Origin: Clostridiaceae bacterium HFYG-1003
Lineage (GTDB): Bacteria > Bacillota > Clostridia > Clostridiales > Clostridiaceae
Reading direction: 5' to 3'
NCBI GenBank assembly: GCA_024579835.1
Contig: CP102060.1
Location: 186,001-250,000, forward strand
DNA: 64,000 nt
The notes under the pieces were generated by a model, which was given only the letters and a program-made list of their open reading frames with translations, did not search any database and had not been told where the DNA came from. Below, piece by piece: positions 54,089 through 63,973 of the stretch. Within the stretch, counting starts at the first letter, position 1, and each line of letters starts with the position of its first letter. The position numbers and the translations under genes were made by a program.

Positions 54089-55079
54089 TTGGATACAAAC
54101 AAATTGAAAGCTTTATCATATGATGAGCTGCGCGCTTTGTATAGGAACTTCCTACATAGCCAAGACATTTCAAAATTAACAATCGATACTGCTTATAGTG
54201 ACACCTTCTACCTTTGGAGAAAAGGCAGCAAAGAACTTTTCTGGAATACAGTGATAGATACTGGTTTTGAAAATGCGGCAAAGAGTGAACTAATAAAAGT
54301 TCTTTCTGAGAACTCGACCGGAAACGTTAAATCGCTTGCGAGTAGTTACTTGTCTCATCTAAGAAGGTTTCGCTTATTCTTAGCTTCTGATGGAACTGCA
54401 GATCTGACTGCGCCTAAGAAGGAAAAGACAGCAAGACCTACGCATATAAGAAAGAAGAAAGTGAGCGTTATCGTCCCCAATCCATCAAACGATCAAGTTG
54501 ATCTTTATCTTGAAAAATGGGATGGCCTTGAGAACTACCGACTCCAGGAGGATGCACTTAATAAACTGTTCTTTGAGCTATGCCCGAAGAATATTGACAT
54601 AACTGATATTCTTTTGAAAGCTTCAACGCTTAACAACTTTTATAGCACGAACATTTTTTCAATCTATCCAGTGGCTAAACATATCTGCGCTATAGATATT
54701 GATGAGAGACTTAAAGCCGGTGATGTTACCCTGGTTGGCGATATCCAGTATGTAACAATCGGTGAGACATTGAAGAATTTTTACTCCTTTTCCACAAAAT
54801 ATTGTAGCCATCACAATCCGATCGACTATCCAATTTATGATAGCTACGTGGATGAGGTGCTTCGCTATTTTAGAAAGCGTGATGGCTTTTCAGATTTTCA
54901 AGATGTTGATTTGAAGGACTACGCAAAATTCAAAAACATTCTGATTGAATTCCGTGCCTTCTATGGCTTGGAAAAACATAAACTTAAGCAAATCGACCAG
55001 TATGTTTGGCAGCTTGGGAAAGACTACTTCCCGAAGAATTATGGAAAGAAAAAGGAAAAAACAATTGGAGGCTTACTAT

Positions 55080-55093
<14 letters not shown>
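54089..55093 (+). CDS. Unknown protein, third gene of the HTH operon
   Basis: 334 residues from a TTG at 54089, chosen because AAGGAGG lies 7 bases before it (54075-54081). No known domain is recognised. The N-terminal part (TAYSDTFYLWRKGSKELFWN...SLASSYLSHLRRFRLFLAS) resembles helical segments found in some tyrosine-recombinase-associated or restriction-linked proteins; the remainder has no clear motif. Its end overlaps the CopZ-like gene by 14 bases, so translation is coupled. Confidence 0.68.
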
Positions 55094-55559
<466 letters not shown>

Positions 55560-55564
55560 TATGA

Positions 55565-55735
55565 GTTGATATGTTCTCACGAACAGACAAAACCATTGAT
55601 ATGTTTCCTCATACCCCGAAAACGCTAAAAAGCCGTTGACCTGTTCCCACTAACGTAAGATACGAGAATTGGTAACTGACATCATAAACCTGGACTCGGG
55701 CCACGTTGAGACCGTCGTCTTGATCACAAGAGAGA
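55565..55735 (+). repeat. IS-end remnant with repeated TTGAnnTGTTCnC units
   Basis: Units TTGATATGTTCTCACGAAC, TTGATATGTTTCCTCAT and TTGACCTGTTCCCACTAAC lie within 90 bases, followed by sequence related to 34905-35005. This resembles the multiple end repeats of IS21-type elements. No gene is present. Confidence 0.5.
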
Positions 55736-55738
55736 AAA

Positions 55739-55990
55739 AATAAAAAGGCCTGAAGAGGCCTGATATAAATGGTTTCCAGAAATTCGGATTTTCACTCGGG
55801 GGCTGGAAGCCATTATTCATCATGCTCATAGCCTCGGGGAAGTTATGCCGCTTTGAGACGAATTAGGATAGGGTTTGAGACTACAGATATGCTTTTGAGG
55901 AGTGTTGAGGCGATGGACGAGATGACAGTGAACAGAGTGTGCAGAATAAGCCAGAGTGCGAACCGATTGACCGGATAATGTGTAATAATG
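55739..55990 (+). repeat. Degenerate IS remnant related to 59690-59890
   Basis: The stretch AGGCCTGATATAAATGGTTTCCAGA and following aligns loosely with CGGAAAGGCCTGATATCTGT...TTTCCAGACTTTCC at 59735-59760, and both continue with a similar ATAGTCTC/ATAGCCTC...GGGAAGTT-like segment. No open frame survives. The element family is not recognised. Confidence 0.4.
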
Positions 55991-56108
55991 TTTATTAAAT
56001 TTTTGAATATTGCTGCAAGTTTGCATAGATTAATAGCATCAATTATTGTTAACTTCTCACGTTTTACCTACTCAAAGTCCTAATCAGCACCTGGTTTTGC
56101 ATTTCTTA

Positions 56109-56336
56109 TCAATCGATACTCCCAAGAAATGCCATGATTTCAGCATAAGTTTTGCCGCTTTTCTCAACAGCTTTGATCAGTTCGTTTCTTTGAATTGACC
56201 TCTGCTTTTCCTGGAGGTCTTCGAGTTCCTTCGCGGCATTATCATACTTGGCCTTAGCCTTTTCAAAATTCTCCTTTGCCTGGGCTATCTTCTCGTCAAT
56301 AGAGATTGTCTTCCTCGTACGCGCCATCTTCCTCAT
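56109..56336 (-). CDS. IS-A copy 3 accessory coiled-coil protein
   Basis: 75 residues, identical to copy 1 apart from E for D (AKENFEK) and N for T (QRNELIK). It overlaps the transposase 3' end by 41 bases. See copy 1 for features. Confidence 0.7.
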   Translation of the reverse strand: MRKMARTRKTISIDEKIAQAKENFEKAKAKYDNAAKELEDLQEKQRSIQRNELIKAVEKSGKTYAEIMAFLGSID

Positions 56337-58050
56337 CCCTTTCTGGCATCGCGGCCACTTTTAACAGCTCACTTAATCTCGTTGCGCTGGTTTTGATATA
56401 GTTTTCATCGATACCGAAGGCTTTCAGTATCGTCTTTTGTGTTGCGGTTATGGCGTGATCAAGCCGGTATACGTTATCCATCTGCCGCACCATTTCGATT
56501 TTTTCCAGCTCTTTCAGCGCAGCTGGAACGGTCATGTAATTCGGCTTCTTTGCCATTTCTTTCATCATTGCTTTTAGTTGCGTATAAATCTTGCACCGCA
56601 CAATCAACGCCACAAATTCAATGAATATCTTCGCGGCGGCAGACTCATTACCCGCGACTCGCAGGCTTTTATTGCCCAGATAGGATTTGTCTCCACGGAA
56701 TAGCTTCTCTGATGCATCTCGGCTCTTATACAACGAGAGCGCTTCTGCTGCCGTCATTTTTTTGGACGTGACGATCACAAAGTATCCGCAAAGATCAATT
56801 TCCCTCTTGATCACTTCGCTCTTTTCTTTTGCATAAAGAAACTTTTTTGTGCCATCATTCTTTTCATGGGTAAAGATGTCAAAATACTCATGATAGGCAT
56901 CTCCGAATGTCAGCGACTTTCCCTCCTGTTTTTTCAGGAATTCCGCCATTTTTTGAATTTTATCTTCCAGGCATCCACGTTCTGCACTTTCTTTTTTCAC
57001 TTTATGATAGAGGTGGAAATATCGATCTGTTTCATCATCCGCATAGAGCTTCTCCTGAATCGTTTTCCCGTAGGCCTGATATTCAGGAATCACGCAAGAC
57101 CTCTTTTTCTCAAAGCTGCCTTTATGTTTCAAGATGATCTTTTCGACAAATGAAGCCATTCCCTTGACCAGGATCACGAAATCATACTGGCACGCATCCA
57201 TGTACTGAATATTTTTCTTGCTGAAATATCCTCGATCAAGAATAAAACCAATCTTACGATAGCCATATCCTTTTGCCTTCTCCAACATAAATTGCAACTG
57301 GGACACGTCGACAATACTGCCGGGATAGGTTTCATAAAATAGCGGCTCTTTATTATCCACATCATAGGCAACCGAATAATTGAATATGGGGACGCCCTGG
57401 TCATCCTTGGGATGCCCGAATTCAGCCATCTCGATGTCGCCGGCCTGACAGTTTTTGTTGGTTGAATCGTAGGAAATATAAATCTGCTCCCGGTGATTCC
57501 GGGATGCATTCCATTGATTGAGGAATCCGACTTTGTCATCGCTTGTTATCGATGAGAGAAACCGAGATACCGTGGAGTCACTGTAGATCGTCATGTCCTC
57601 TGTTAGGAGCGGATGATTGTAGGCGTAATCCGGATAGTATTGCCCGGCATTATTTTCACAGATAATAGAATAAGCAGCCAGATCAAGAAACAGTCCGACA
57701 CCTCGGTTGTCCCAGTAATCGGAAAGAATTTCAGGTAGTTTGTATTCTTCCATGATCTTGCGAATGACAAGAAATGCCCCGACACGAAGGCAACTGCTGC
57801 GATCGGAATGATTCCGTTCATCGGGCAGGGCGACCTCTGGGAAAAACTTGATAAAATTTTGGTTTGGCTGCATCATCGCTGGATCCACCCTGGACTGTTT
57901 TCCAATCGTAGTTCGCTGGGGAACGTTATACTTCTTTTCGGCGTTGTAATGACGGGCATAGGTGTATTCAATATAAGTGGTTTCACCGCGCCGGTTCACC
58001 GTAATTTTGCCTGTATTTTCCGGAATCTTTACGAGAAAATCGTAGTACAT
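56296..58050 (-). CDS. IS-A copy 3 transposase
   Basis: 584 residues. It differs from copies 1 and 2 by a handful of substitutions, for example YSVAYD for YSIAYD, VILVKG for VIMVKG, DDETDRY for DDEMDRY, and FDIFTHEKNDG for FEIFTHEKNDS. All DDE residues are retained. This is the most diverged of the three copies, yet the only one with a recognisable target duplication. Confidence 0.92.
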   Translation of the reverse strand: MYYDFLVKIPENTGKITVNRRGETTYIEYTYARHYNAEKKYNVPQRTTIGKQSRVDPAMMQPNQNFIKFFPEVALPDERNHSDRSSCLRVGAFLVIRKIMEEYKLPEILSDYWDNRGVGLFLDLAAYSIICENNAGQYYPDYAYNHPLLTEDMTIYSDSTVSRFLSSITSDDKVGFLNQWNASRNHREQIYISYDSTNKNCQAGDIEMAEFGHPKDDQGVPIFNYSVAYDVDNKEPLFYETYPGSIVDVSQLQFMLEKAKGYGYRKIGFILDRGYFSKKNIQYMDACQYDFVILVKGMASFVEKIILKHKGSFEKKRSCVIPEYQAYGKTIQEKLYADDETDRYFHLYHKVKKESAERGCLEDKIQKMAEFLKKQEGKSLTFGDAYHEYFDIFTHEKNDGTKKFLYAKEKSEVIKREIDLCGYFVIVTSKKMTAAEALSLYKSRDASEKLFRGDKSYLGNKSLRVAGNESAAAKIFIEFVALIVRCKIYTQLKAMMKEMAKKPNYMTVPAALKELEKIEMVRQMDNVYRLDHAITATQKTILKAFGIDENYIKTSATRLSELLKVAAMPERDEEDGAYEEDNLY

Positions 58051-58336
58051 TTTTACTCCTTTTTAAGAATGATATCCTACTCAATTAAGTATAGCAAAAA
58101 CCCCGCATTTCCGCAACCGAAAACGCGGGGAACAGGCTCTATTCCTTGCTTTAAATAGGTTTATTATGGAATTAATTAGTGTTGAGTAGGAGAAATCATG
58201 GGAAGTTCACAATTATGTTTCCAAGAATTGCTATTTAGTACCGAGTGTGATGGAGATCATGGTTATTCTGAGACTTATGATACAATAGACACAATTATAT
58301 AAGGCCGAAGAACGATAAGGCAGGTGACCACTTCCC

Positions 58337-58621
58337 ATGAAAAATAGGCAATGCCATGATATTTTTATCTTATCCACAAATGATAATGTTGCAGATTTTG
58401 CCAAGAAATTGAAACAAATGAACGGTTTGAATATTTGGATTTTCGGAGAAAGGGAATTGTTTCATGATTTTGGAGAGCAGCGCTTAGTGGATGAATGGAT
58501 TATCAATGCAGCGCCAACTATCATTGGAGGTGGTAATCCTCTTTCTAAGAAGGTGAATATCGTAACACGTTTTATTTTAAGGTATAACACGCTTCATCCA
58601 AATTACGGAACTTCACTATGA
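58337..58621 (+). pseudogene. Dihydrofolate-reductase-family protein fragment
   Basis: 94 residues: FAKKLKQMNGLNIWIFGERE then LFHDFGEQRLVDEWIINAAP and TIIGGGNPL, which is the C-terminal half of the RibD/DHFR-like fold. The N-terminal nucleotide-binding part is absent, the usual glycine run GGG is changed to GER, and the tail after NPLSKK diverges. Probably a decayed gene. Confidence 0.68.
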
Positions 58622-58821
58622 ATCTACATAATGCGATTATATAGATTACTGGGAGCAAAGAATGTCATATTAATTTTCCATTGTGTTTTTGATCAGAAAT
58701 AGCTTTTACATAAGATTAATTTGATAATATTAGTCGCCAATGCCCTACTAGGTACAAAAGGGCATGGCTATCATCAAATTAACATTTATGAACCAATCAA
58801 ATTGAAGGGGGAAAAGTAAAA

Positions 58822-59391
58822 ATGGCAAGAGTTTATGGAATAAAAAAGAAGTTGTCGTTAAATAATGTTGATGAAAAAATAGTAAAAGAAATCATCGGCA
58901 ACGAAGATTTAGTAGATGTTATTTCGCGAATGGAGAGGCTGCTTGACCATGATATGATGCGTGAGATTTTAGATTCATGCGCTTGTGGAGGTGGACAGAA
59001 ATTTTTAGAACAATGCAAAATGATTGGAAAAGACCTGACTGGGAAATCGTTAGATGAAAAGGTAAATCATCTGAATAACAATATTTTTGATTGGGAAAAA
59101 ATTATTTTCAACGGGAACAATTTATTGACAGGAATTCTTTCATACAAAGGAAATGAAAAATACAAATGCGTCTGTTCCGCCGCCGTAAAAAAGGGCATGA
59201 CGGTTTCTGATCTCACAGGCGATAAAGATGATCGCACTATGCCGCTTTCTTATTGCTTTTGTTGTGCCGGCTCATTTCGGTGTCACTTACAGCTACAACT
59301 GGGCGTTGAGCTAAAAACAAAAGAAATTGTTTCATCACCGATTAACAGCAAGGGGCAAAAACCTTGCGAGTTTATTTTTGAGATACTATAA
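58822..59391 (+). CDS. Cysteine-rich protein of unknown function (DUF6144-like)
   Basis: 189 residues with a characteristic set of cysteines: SCACGGGQKFLEQC, KCVCSAAVKKG and SYCFCCAGSFRCHLQLQLG. The pattern CFCCAG-x3-CH is diagnostic of a small clostridial family that I recall as DUF6144; the cysteines suggest metal or cluster binding. AAGGGGGAAAAG precedes the ATG. The complete gene here is partly duplicated at 26104-26526. Confidence 0.75.
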   Translation: MARVYGIKKKLSLNNVDEKIVKEIIGNEDLVDVISRMERLLDHDMMREILDSCACGGGQKFLEQCKMIGKDLTGKSLDEKVNHLNNNIFDWEKIIFNGNNLLTGILSYKGNEKYKCVCSAAVKKGMTVSDLTGDKDDRTMPLSYCFCCAGSFRCHLQLQLGVELKTKEIVSSPINSKGQKPCEFIFEIL

Positions 59392-59510
59392 AATAAGAAA
59401 GCGCAATGTTTAGTGTAAAGTTACTGTAGGTCGAAAATGAAAGAGAATAAGCCCAAGTGCTAGAACGTTAGTAACAACCAAAAACAAACTACACGAAAGG
59501 ACTTATTCTC

Positions 59511-59687
59511 ATGCCTATCTTAACAGATTTCAACTCAATGTTCACCTCTCTCCGACAAGGTTTTGATTCAAGAATGGCAAGCGGTACCCTCACCATGGAT
59601 CAGGTGGTACAGGAGACTCACGAGCTAACGGATCGGATTGCCCGTGAGCAGATCAAGGATAATGTCAGGTACTCGATGAGCGCCTGA
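59511..59687 (+). pseudogene. N-terminal fragment of a probable transposase
   Basis: 58 residues beginning MPILTDFNSMFTSLRQGFDS and ending DRIAREQIKDNVRYSMSA. GAAAGGA precedes the ATG. The start resembles the N-terminus of ISLre2/UPF0236-type transposases, but the frame ends before any diagnostic motif, so the family is uncertain. The following 200 bases look like the element's remaining right part. Confidence 0.4.
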
Positions 59688-59689
59688 GG

Positions 59690-59890
59690 AACCCACAGTT
59701 GCGGAAAAAGGAAAAGGTCCGGAAAGGCCTGATATCTGTTGTTTCCAGACTTTCCGGAAAGAATCACCGGATACCGGAAACCAATTCTCTTCATTTCCAT
59801 AGTCTCAGGGAAAAGTTCCTTGGGAGTGGTAAACAAGGGTAGGGTGGCACTGCATGAGTCTTTTTCGGTGCCTTGAGGTTGATCGGAGCG
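59690..59890 (+). repeat. Degenerate IS remnant related to 55739-55990
   Basis: Contains AGGCCTGATATCTGTTGTTT and a following short inverted repeat around TTTCCGGAAAG / CCGGATACCGGAAA. No open frame. Possibly the right end of the element whose transposase start lies at 59511. Confidence 0.4.
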
Positions 59891-59939
59891 ACCAGGTCTA
59901 GGGGATTGGCAATTGAAAGTTTTTTAACTGTCGATGAAC

Positions 59940-61865
59940 TCAACTTCTAAGTTTCTCGTATTCCTCAACCAGAGATGTCAGATACTCTTGCCGTTCCATT
60001 TTTTTCAATAATTGTTCTTCGAGTTGATCTTTCTCAGCCAGCAAAGGTTCCAGCTTCGTATACTCAGTGGAATAACGAATGATTTCATTGGAAATATAAT
60101 CCAGCTTTTCTTCCAGTTTCTGGATCTCGTCATCAATGGTCTCAAATTCACGCTTTTCGTTATATGATAATTTGGTCGGGGTTTTTACCCTGGCTTTTTT
60201 GTCTTCAACCAGTGCGGCCTTACTTTTAACATCTTTTAATGGTTCACTGCTTTCTGTTAGAAGGGTATTGGCATTTCGGTTATTCCTGGCAAAATCAGAG
60301 TAATTGCCGGTATATTGAGTTACATTCCCTGTTCCATCCATGTGGAAGATCTTATTACAGATTCGATCCAGGAAATAGCGGTCGTGGGACACGGTGATGA
60401 CAGGTCCTCGGAAGTCGTCGATGTATGCTTCCAATACCTTCAATGTATCGATATCAATATCATTGGTCGGTTCATCCAATACCAGGACATTAGGGGCTTC
60501 CATCAAGATTTTCATCAGGTAGAGACGACGTTTTTCTCCGCCGGAAAGCTTATTGATTGGTGTCCATTGCAGATCTGATGGAAACAGGAAAGTTTCCATC
60601 AGCTGGGAAGCGCTGATCTGATGTCCGTCGGAAGTCGTCACATATTCCGCGGTCTCCTTGATATACTCAATGGCTCGCAGGGATTCGTTCATCCCTTCGA
60701 TCCGCTGTGAAAAATAAGCCAGCTTTACGGTGTCACCCAATTCCACAGTCCCTGCATCGAGCGGTGCTTTTCCGATGAGAATATTTAATAAAGTGGTCTT
60801 GCCGACTCCATTATCACCAACGACGCCGATGCGATCGTCCTTTTGGAAGGTATAGGTAAATCCGTTCAGGATCTTTGTTGCACCGTAACTTTTCTGAAGG
60901 TTGTTGAGTTCAATGATTTTCTGACCCAATCTGGAGTGGATGCTGCTGATTTCAAGCTGAGAATCAGAAATATCCATCTTTGCGTCCTTCAACGCATCAA
61001 ACCGCTGAATCCGAGCCTGCTGTTTGGTGCTTCTGGCTTTCGCGCCTCGCTGGATCCAGGCCAATTCCTTTCGATAAAGATTCAGCCTTTTTCTTTCAAT
61101 GGCACCAGCTAATTCCTGGCGTTCAAGCTTTTTTTCCAGGTGATACGTATAATTTCCTTCATATACATATAAATTCCCCTGATCGATCTCCATGATCTTT
61201 GTGACCACTCGATCTAAAAAATACCGATCATGGGTGATCATCAGTAAGGAACCTGTCATCCGCCGGATATGTCCTTCCAGCCAGTCGATCATTTTATTGT
61301 CCAGATGATTGGTGGGTTCGTCTAAAATCAGCAGGTCACATGGCGTTACCAATGCCCCGGCCAGAGCTACTCTCTTTTTTTGCCCACCGGATAAGGTCTT
61401 CATCTTTCTCGTAAAATCATGAATCCCCAATTGAGTTAAAATGGTCTTGATCTGACTTTCCATATCCCAGGCGTGATTCGCGCTCATTTGATCGCTCAAT
61501 TCAGAGAACCTTTTTTGAATATGCTCATCCAGCCTGCCGGCTGTCATTTCTTCCAATGTGTTCTCGTAGTCCCGAATCAATCGCAGGACAGGGGTATCTC
61601 CTTTAAAGACCTGTTCCAGGATCGTGGATTCCTCGTCAAAATCCGGATCCTGGGCTAAGTACTCGATTTTCATCCCACTGGACTTTTGAACCGTGCCGGT
61701 CTCACTGGTCTCCAATCCAGCAATGAGTTTTAACAGAGTCGACTTGCCCGTTCCGTTAATGCCAATCAGCCCGATTTTTTCATCAGCGATGCTGAAAGAA
61801 ATATTTTCAAAAAGCAACTTATCTCCAAAACTCTTTGACAGATTGGTTGCGGTTAGTAAGCTCAT
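59940..61865 (-). CDS. ABC-F family ATPase (Uup/EttA-like)
   Basis: 641 residues with two ABC domains and no membrane segments. Domain 1: Walker A GINGTGKST, signature LSGGQKKRVALA, Walker B LLILDEPTNHLD. Domain 2: Walker A GDNGVGKTT, signature LSGGEKRRLYLM, Walker B VLVLDEPTNDID. A charged linker between them (residues about 245-330) and a C-terminal coiled coil (about 560-635) fit the Uup type. ABC-F proteins act on the ribosome or on DNA intermediates; some give antibiotic protection, but the sequence gives no evidence for a resistance role. The gene is complete and stands alone. Confidence 0.9.
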   Translation of the reverse strand: MSLLTATNLSKSFGDKLLFENISFSIADEKIGLIGINGTGKSTLLKLIAGLETSETGTVQKSSGMKIEYLAQDPDFDEESTILEQVFKGDTPVLRLIRDYENTLEEMTAGRLDEHIQKRFSELSDQMSANHAWDMESQIKTILTQLGIHDFTRKMKTLSGGQKKRVALAGALVTPCDLLILDEPTNHLDNKMIDWLEGHIRRMTGSLLMITHDRYFLDRVVTKIMEIDQGNLYVYEGNYTYHLEKKLERQELAGAIERKRLNLYRKELAWIQRGAKARSTKQQARIQRFDALKDAKMDISDSQLEISSIHSRLGQKIIELNNLQKSYGATKILNGFTYTFQKDDRIGVVGDNGVGKTTLLNILIGKAPLDAGTVELGDTVKLAYFSQRIEGMNESLRAIEYIKETAEYVTTSDGHQISASQLMETFLFPSDLQWTPINKLSGGEKRRLYLMKILMEAPNVLVLDEPTNDIDIDTLKVLEAYIDDFRGPVITVSHDRYFLDRICNKIFHMDGTGNVTQYTGNYSDFARNNRNANTLLTESSEPLKDVKSKAALVEDKKARVKTPTKLSYNEKREFETIDDEIQKLEEKLDYISNEIIRYSTEYTKLEPLLAEKDQLEEQLLKKMERQEYLTSLVEEYEKLRS

Positions 61866-62459
61866 ATCGTCTGCTCCTCGTAATCAGTAAGGTAAACGCT
61901 AGGTAAATGATAATAATAGGGATTATTAAACACCCAGGCGAAACCACAATAGTTCCGTAGCAATAAGTCCGCCATGAAAATCTCTTCTGGATTTTTCGCA
62001 GGTGGTCTTACCTCGTCCAAGAAAATGAAAGCATCAAGAGCTCAAATAATAGGATCATCACCAAAGTGCCTGGGTATTATTCTACCACAGCATCCATCCT
62101 GCGTGAGAAAACAGATTTCACATTAGCCTTGGCATCAATCTGTAATCTGGCTCGAAGCGATCACAAAGACAGCCGTCATCCTGCGTAATGTTCGATCCAT
62201 CAGTTTTTGGTCTTGAGAGGGGATGTTGAATCAAGGTAAAAATTTTTTTTTATCTATGCGAATCGGTAGTTCAGGATATACAGGATTGAGAATTTATAGT
62301 GCTTCTGGGATTCCTGGTGCTCCCTCCATAAGGATTTGACAAAGGAAAGATTGAACTGCATCCTGCAATCAGGATTCGAATTACGATATAATCTGAAATA
62401 GGATAACATCAGTTGAGCTTGGAAAGACAAAAAATCAGATGAAGCAGGGAGACAAGAAC
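61866..62459. other. Non-coding stretch
   Basis: About 590 bases without a convincing gene on either strand. A TATAAT at 62387-62392 lies about 70 bases before the next gene and may be its -10 box; a TTGACA at 62336-62341 is too far upstream to pair with it. Confidence 0.4.
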
Positions 62460-62939
62460 ATGGAAAACGAAGAACAGGAATACATAGAATTGACCTATGA
62501 AGAGTATCTAGAGAAGTGTAAAGAGATCAAAGCCAGGAATGAGGTATATCTGGAGGAATTCTGCAAGGATCTTGAAAAGGAAGGCTTAACCGAAAAAACG
62601 ATTCAACGGCATCGCAACAATGTGGATTTTTATATCAATGTATACCTCACCAGGGAAGAACCTTTGGAAATGATTGAAGGAGCCTCGCCATATAAAATTG
62701 ATGATTTTTTAGGCTGTTTCTTTATAAGGAAGTGTACCTGGTCAACCCCCTCCAGCATCAAAAGTAATGCAGCCAGCATTAAGAAGTTCTATAAAAGCAT
62801 GCTGGGACGGGGACACATTGACAGAATGGATTATGAAGTGCTCACCACCACGATCAAGGAAATGATTGAGGAATGGATGTCAACCTGCGAGATCTATAAT
62901 GATCCGGATGAAGAAAATCCCTTCGCGTTCTTCTTTTAA
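62460..62939 (+). CDS. Integrase-like protein with core-binding domain only
   Basis: 159 residues from the ATG at 62460 after AGGGAG; an ATG at 62439 lies upstream of that site. An acidic N-terminus (ENEEQEYIELTYEEYLEKC) is followed by a helical part (FCKDLEKEGLTEKTIQRHRN...INVYLTREEPLEMIEGASPY...SIKSNAASIKKFYKSML) that resembles the SAM-like core-binding domain of tyrosine recombinases. The catalytic domain is absent. It is a full-length small protein rather than a fragment, since the ending is acidic and followed by a stop and a terminator. Function unknown. Confidence 0.65.
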   Translation: MENEEQEYIELTYEEYLEKCKEIKARNEVYLEEFCKDLEKEGLTEKTIQRHRNNVDFYINVYLTREEPLEMIEGASPYKIDDFLGCFFIRKCTWSTPSSIKSNAASIKKFYKSMLGRGHIDRMDYEVLTTTIKEMIEEWMSTCEIYNDPDEENPFAFFF

Positions 62940-63052
62940 TGGCTGAATCCTCCTCAAAACGGAATCACATTCAATGAGCATGAATGTGGTCGGTTCGAAG
63001 AGTTTTTTTCTAAACAACTGTCACTCGGAATCATGGATCTTGAAATAAACTC

Positions 63053-63092
63053 AAAATCACCGGATGTTACTTTGCATCCGGTGATTTTTTTT
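63053..63092 (+). terminator. Intrinsic terminator
   Basis: AAAATCACCGGATG (63053-63066) pairs with CATCCGGTGATTTT from 63075, followed by a T run. It ends transcription from the integrase-like gene 110 bases upstream. The rest of 62940-63397 shows no gene. Confidence 0.85.
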
Positions 63093-63397
63093 ATTCAGTG
63101 CTCAAGTCATGTGTCTAAATTGAGATCAAGTCCATGGAATCGATTGAAATGAGAACCAACCGAATCAAAGGGTGATATTATGAGGATATCAGACAGCGAT
63201 ATTATAGTTTACATCTGATCTGGACTTGCGAACATTGGATCATATGCGGCAGGAGAGCATCCTGACAGAATGGATGCCTTGTAAATGCCTTCCTGTTCTC
63301 ATAGTTTCTGCGAGAATTATTAATGGTCTATGAGTGTCCATGGAGGATTCATTGAATCATGCTGCTGGGTGCTGATGAAAACTATTGGAGTAAAACG

Positions 63398-63769
63398 ATG
63401 ATCTACCAACAGAATGACCTGGCTCAAGCATTGAGCGTAATGGAATCCACAATTAGAAAGTGTGAGCAGATCCAGCCGAAATTTCTGGAAGGCTCCCCGC
63501 AGAATACACTGCTTCGAAATCGACTGAAATCCTTGGCTCTATCGAAGGATCTGATAACCTGTGTCGCTGAGCAGAAAGAAACTGGACGCTACTCAGAGGA
63601 TGAACTGACTCAGGCGCTGCCGCCGATGATTTCGATCATCAGCAAATGCGCTGCCGCTCAGAAAAAGCACGAGATTGGATCCCGTTATCATCTGCAGTGC
63701 CAGAAGATCATTGACGCGATGACCATTTCAATCCAACTGATCCAGGAAGAGATCGAAAAGATAAGATGA
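63398..63769 (+). CDS. Small helical protein of unknown function
   Basis: 123 residues from the ATG at 63398 after GGAG; the frame also opens at 63359 without a ribosome site. It contains two similar halves: ALSVMESTIRKCEQIQPKF...RLKSLALSKDLI and ALPPMISIISKCAAAQKKH...QKIIDAMTISIQLI. The repeat suggests an internal duplication forming a helical bundle. I do not recognise the family. Confidence 0.6.
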   Translation: MIYQQNDLAQALSVMESTIRKCEQIQPKFLEGSPQNTLLRNRLKSLALSKDLITCVAEQKETGRYSEDELTQALPPMISIISKCAAAQKKHEIGSRYHLQCQKIIDAMTISIQLIQEEIEKIR

Positions 63770-63973
63770 AAGCAGTGCTGCTGATCTGCGCTTAAGCCAG
63801 CATTTTAAAGCCTCGGCAGAGTCGAATAATCCATAAAGTGGGGCTGCAATAATGCCTTCGCTCAGACTGTATGAACCATCCAGGAGTGGAGCATTTTTGT
63901 CATTGAAGAAGGAAATGAATCTATTCTAAAAAACAAGACAGACCAGCAGAGCTATTAAACTTGGGGGAAATAG

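Larger units (their letters stand above)
56047..58211 (-). mobile_element. IS-A copy 3, with target duplication
   Basis: 2165 bp on the minus strand, same ends as copy 2. It is flanked by the 5-bp direct repeat ATTAT (56042-56046 and 58212-58216), which defines the ends and the duplication size of this element family. Leader promoter on the minus strand: CCGCAA complement (58116-58111), 17 bp, AGTATA complement (58093-58088). Confidence 0.92.
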
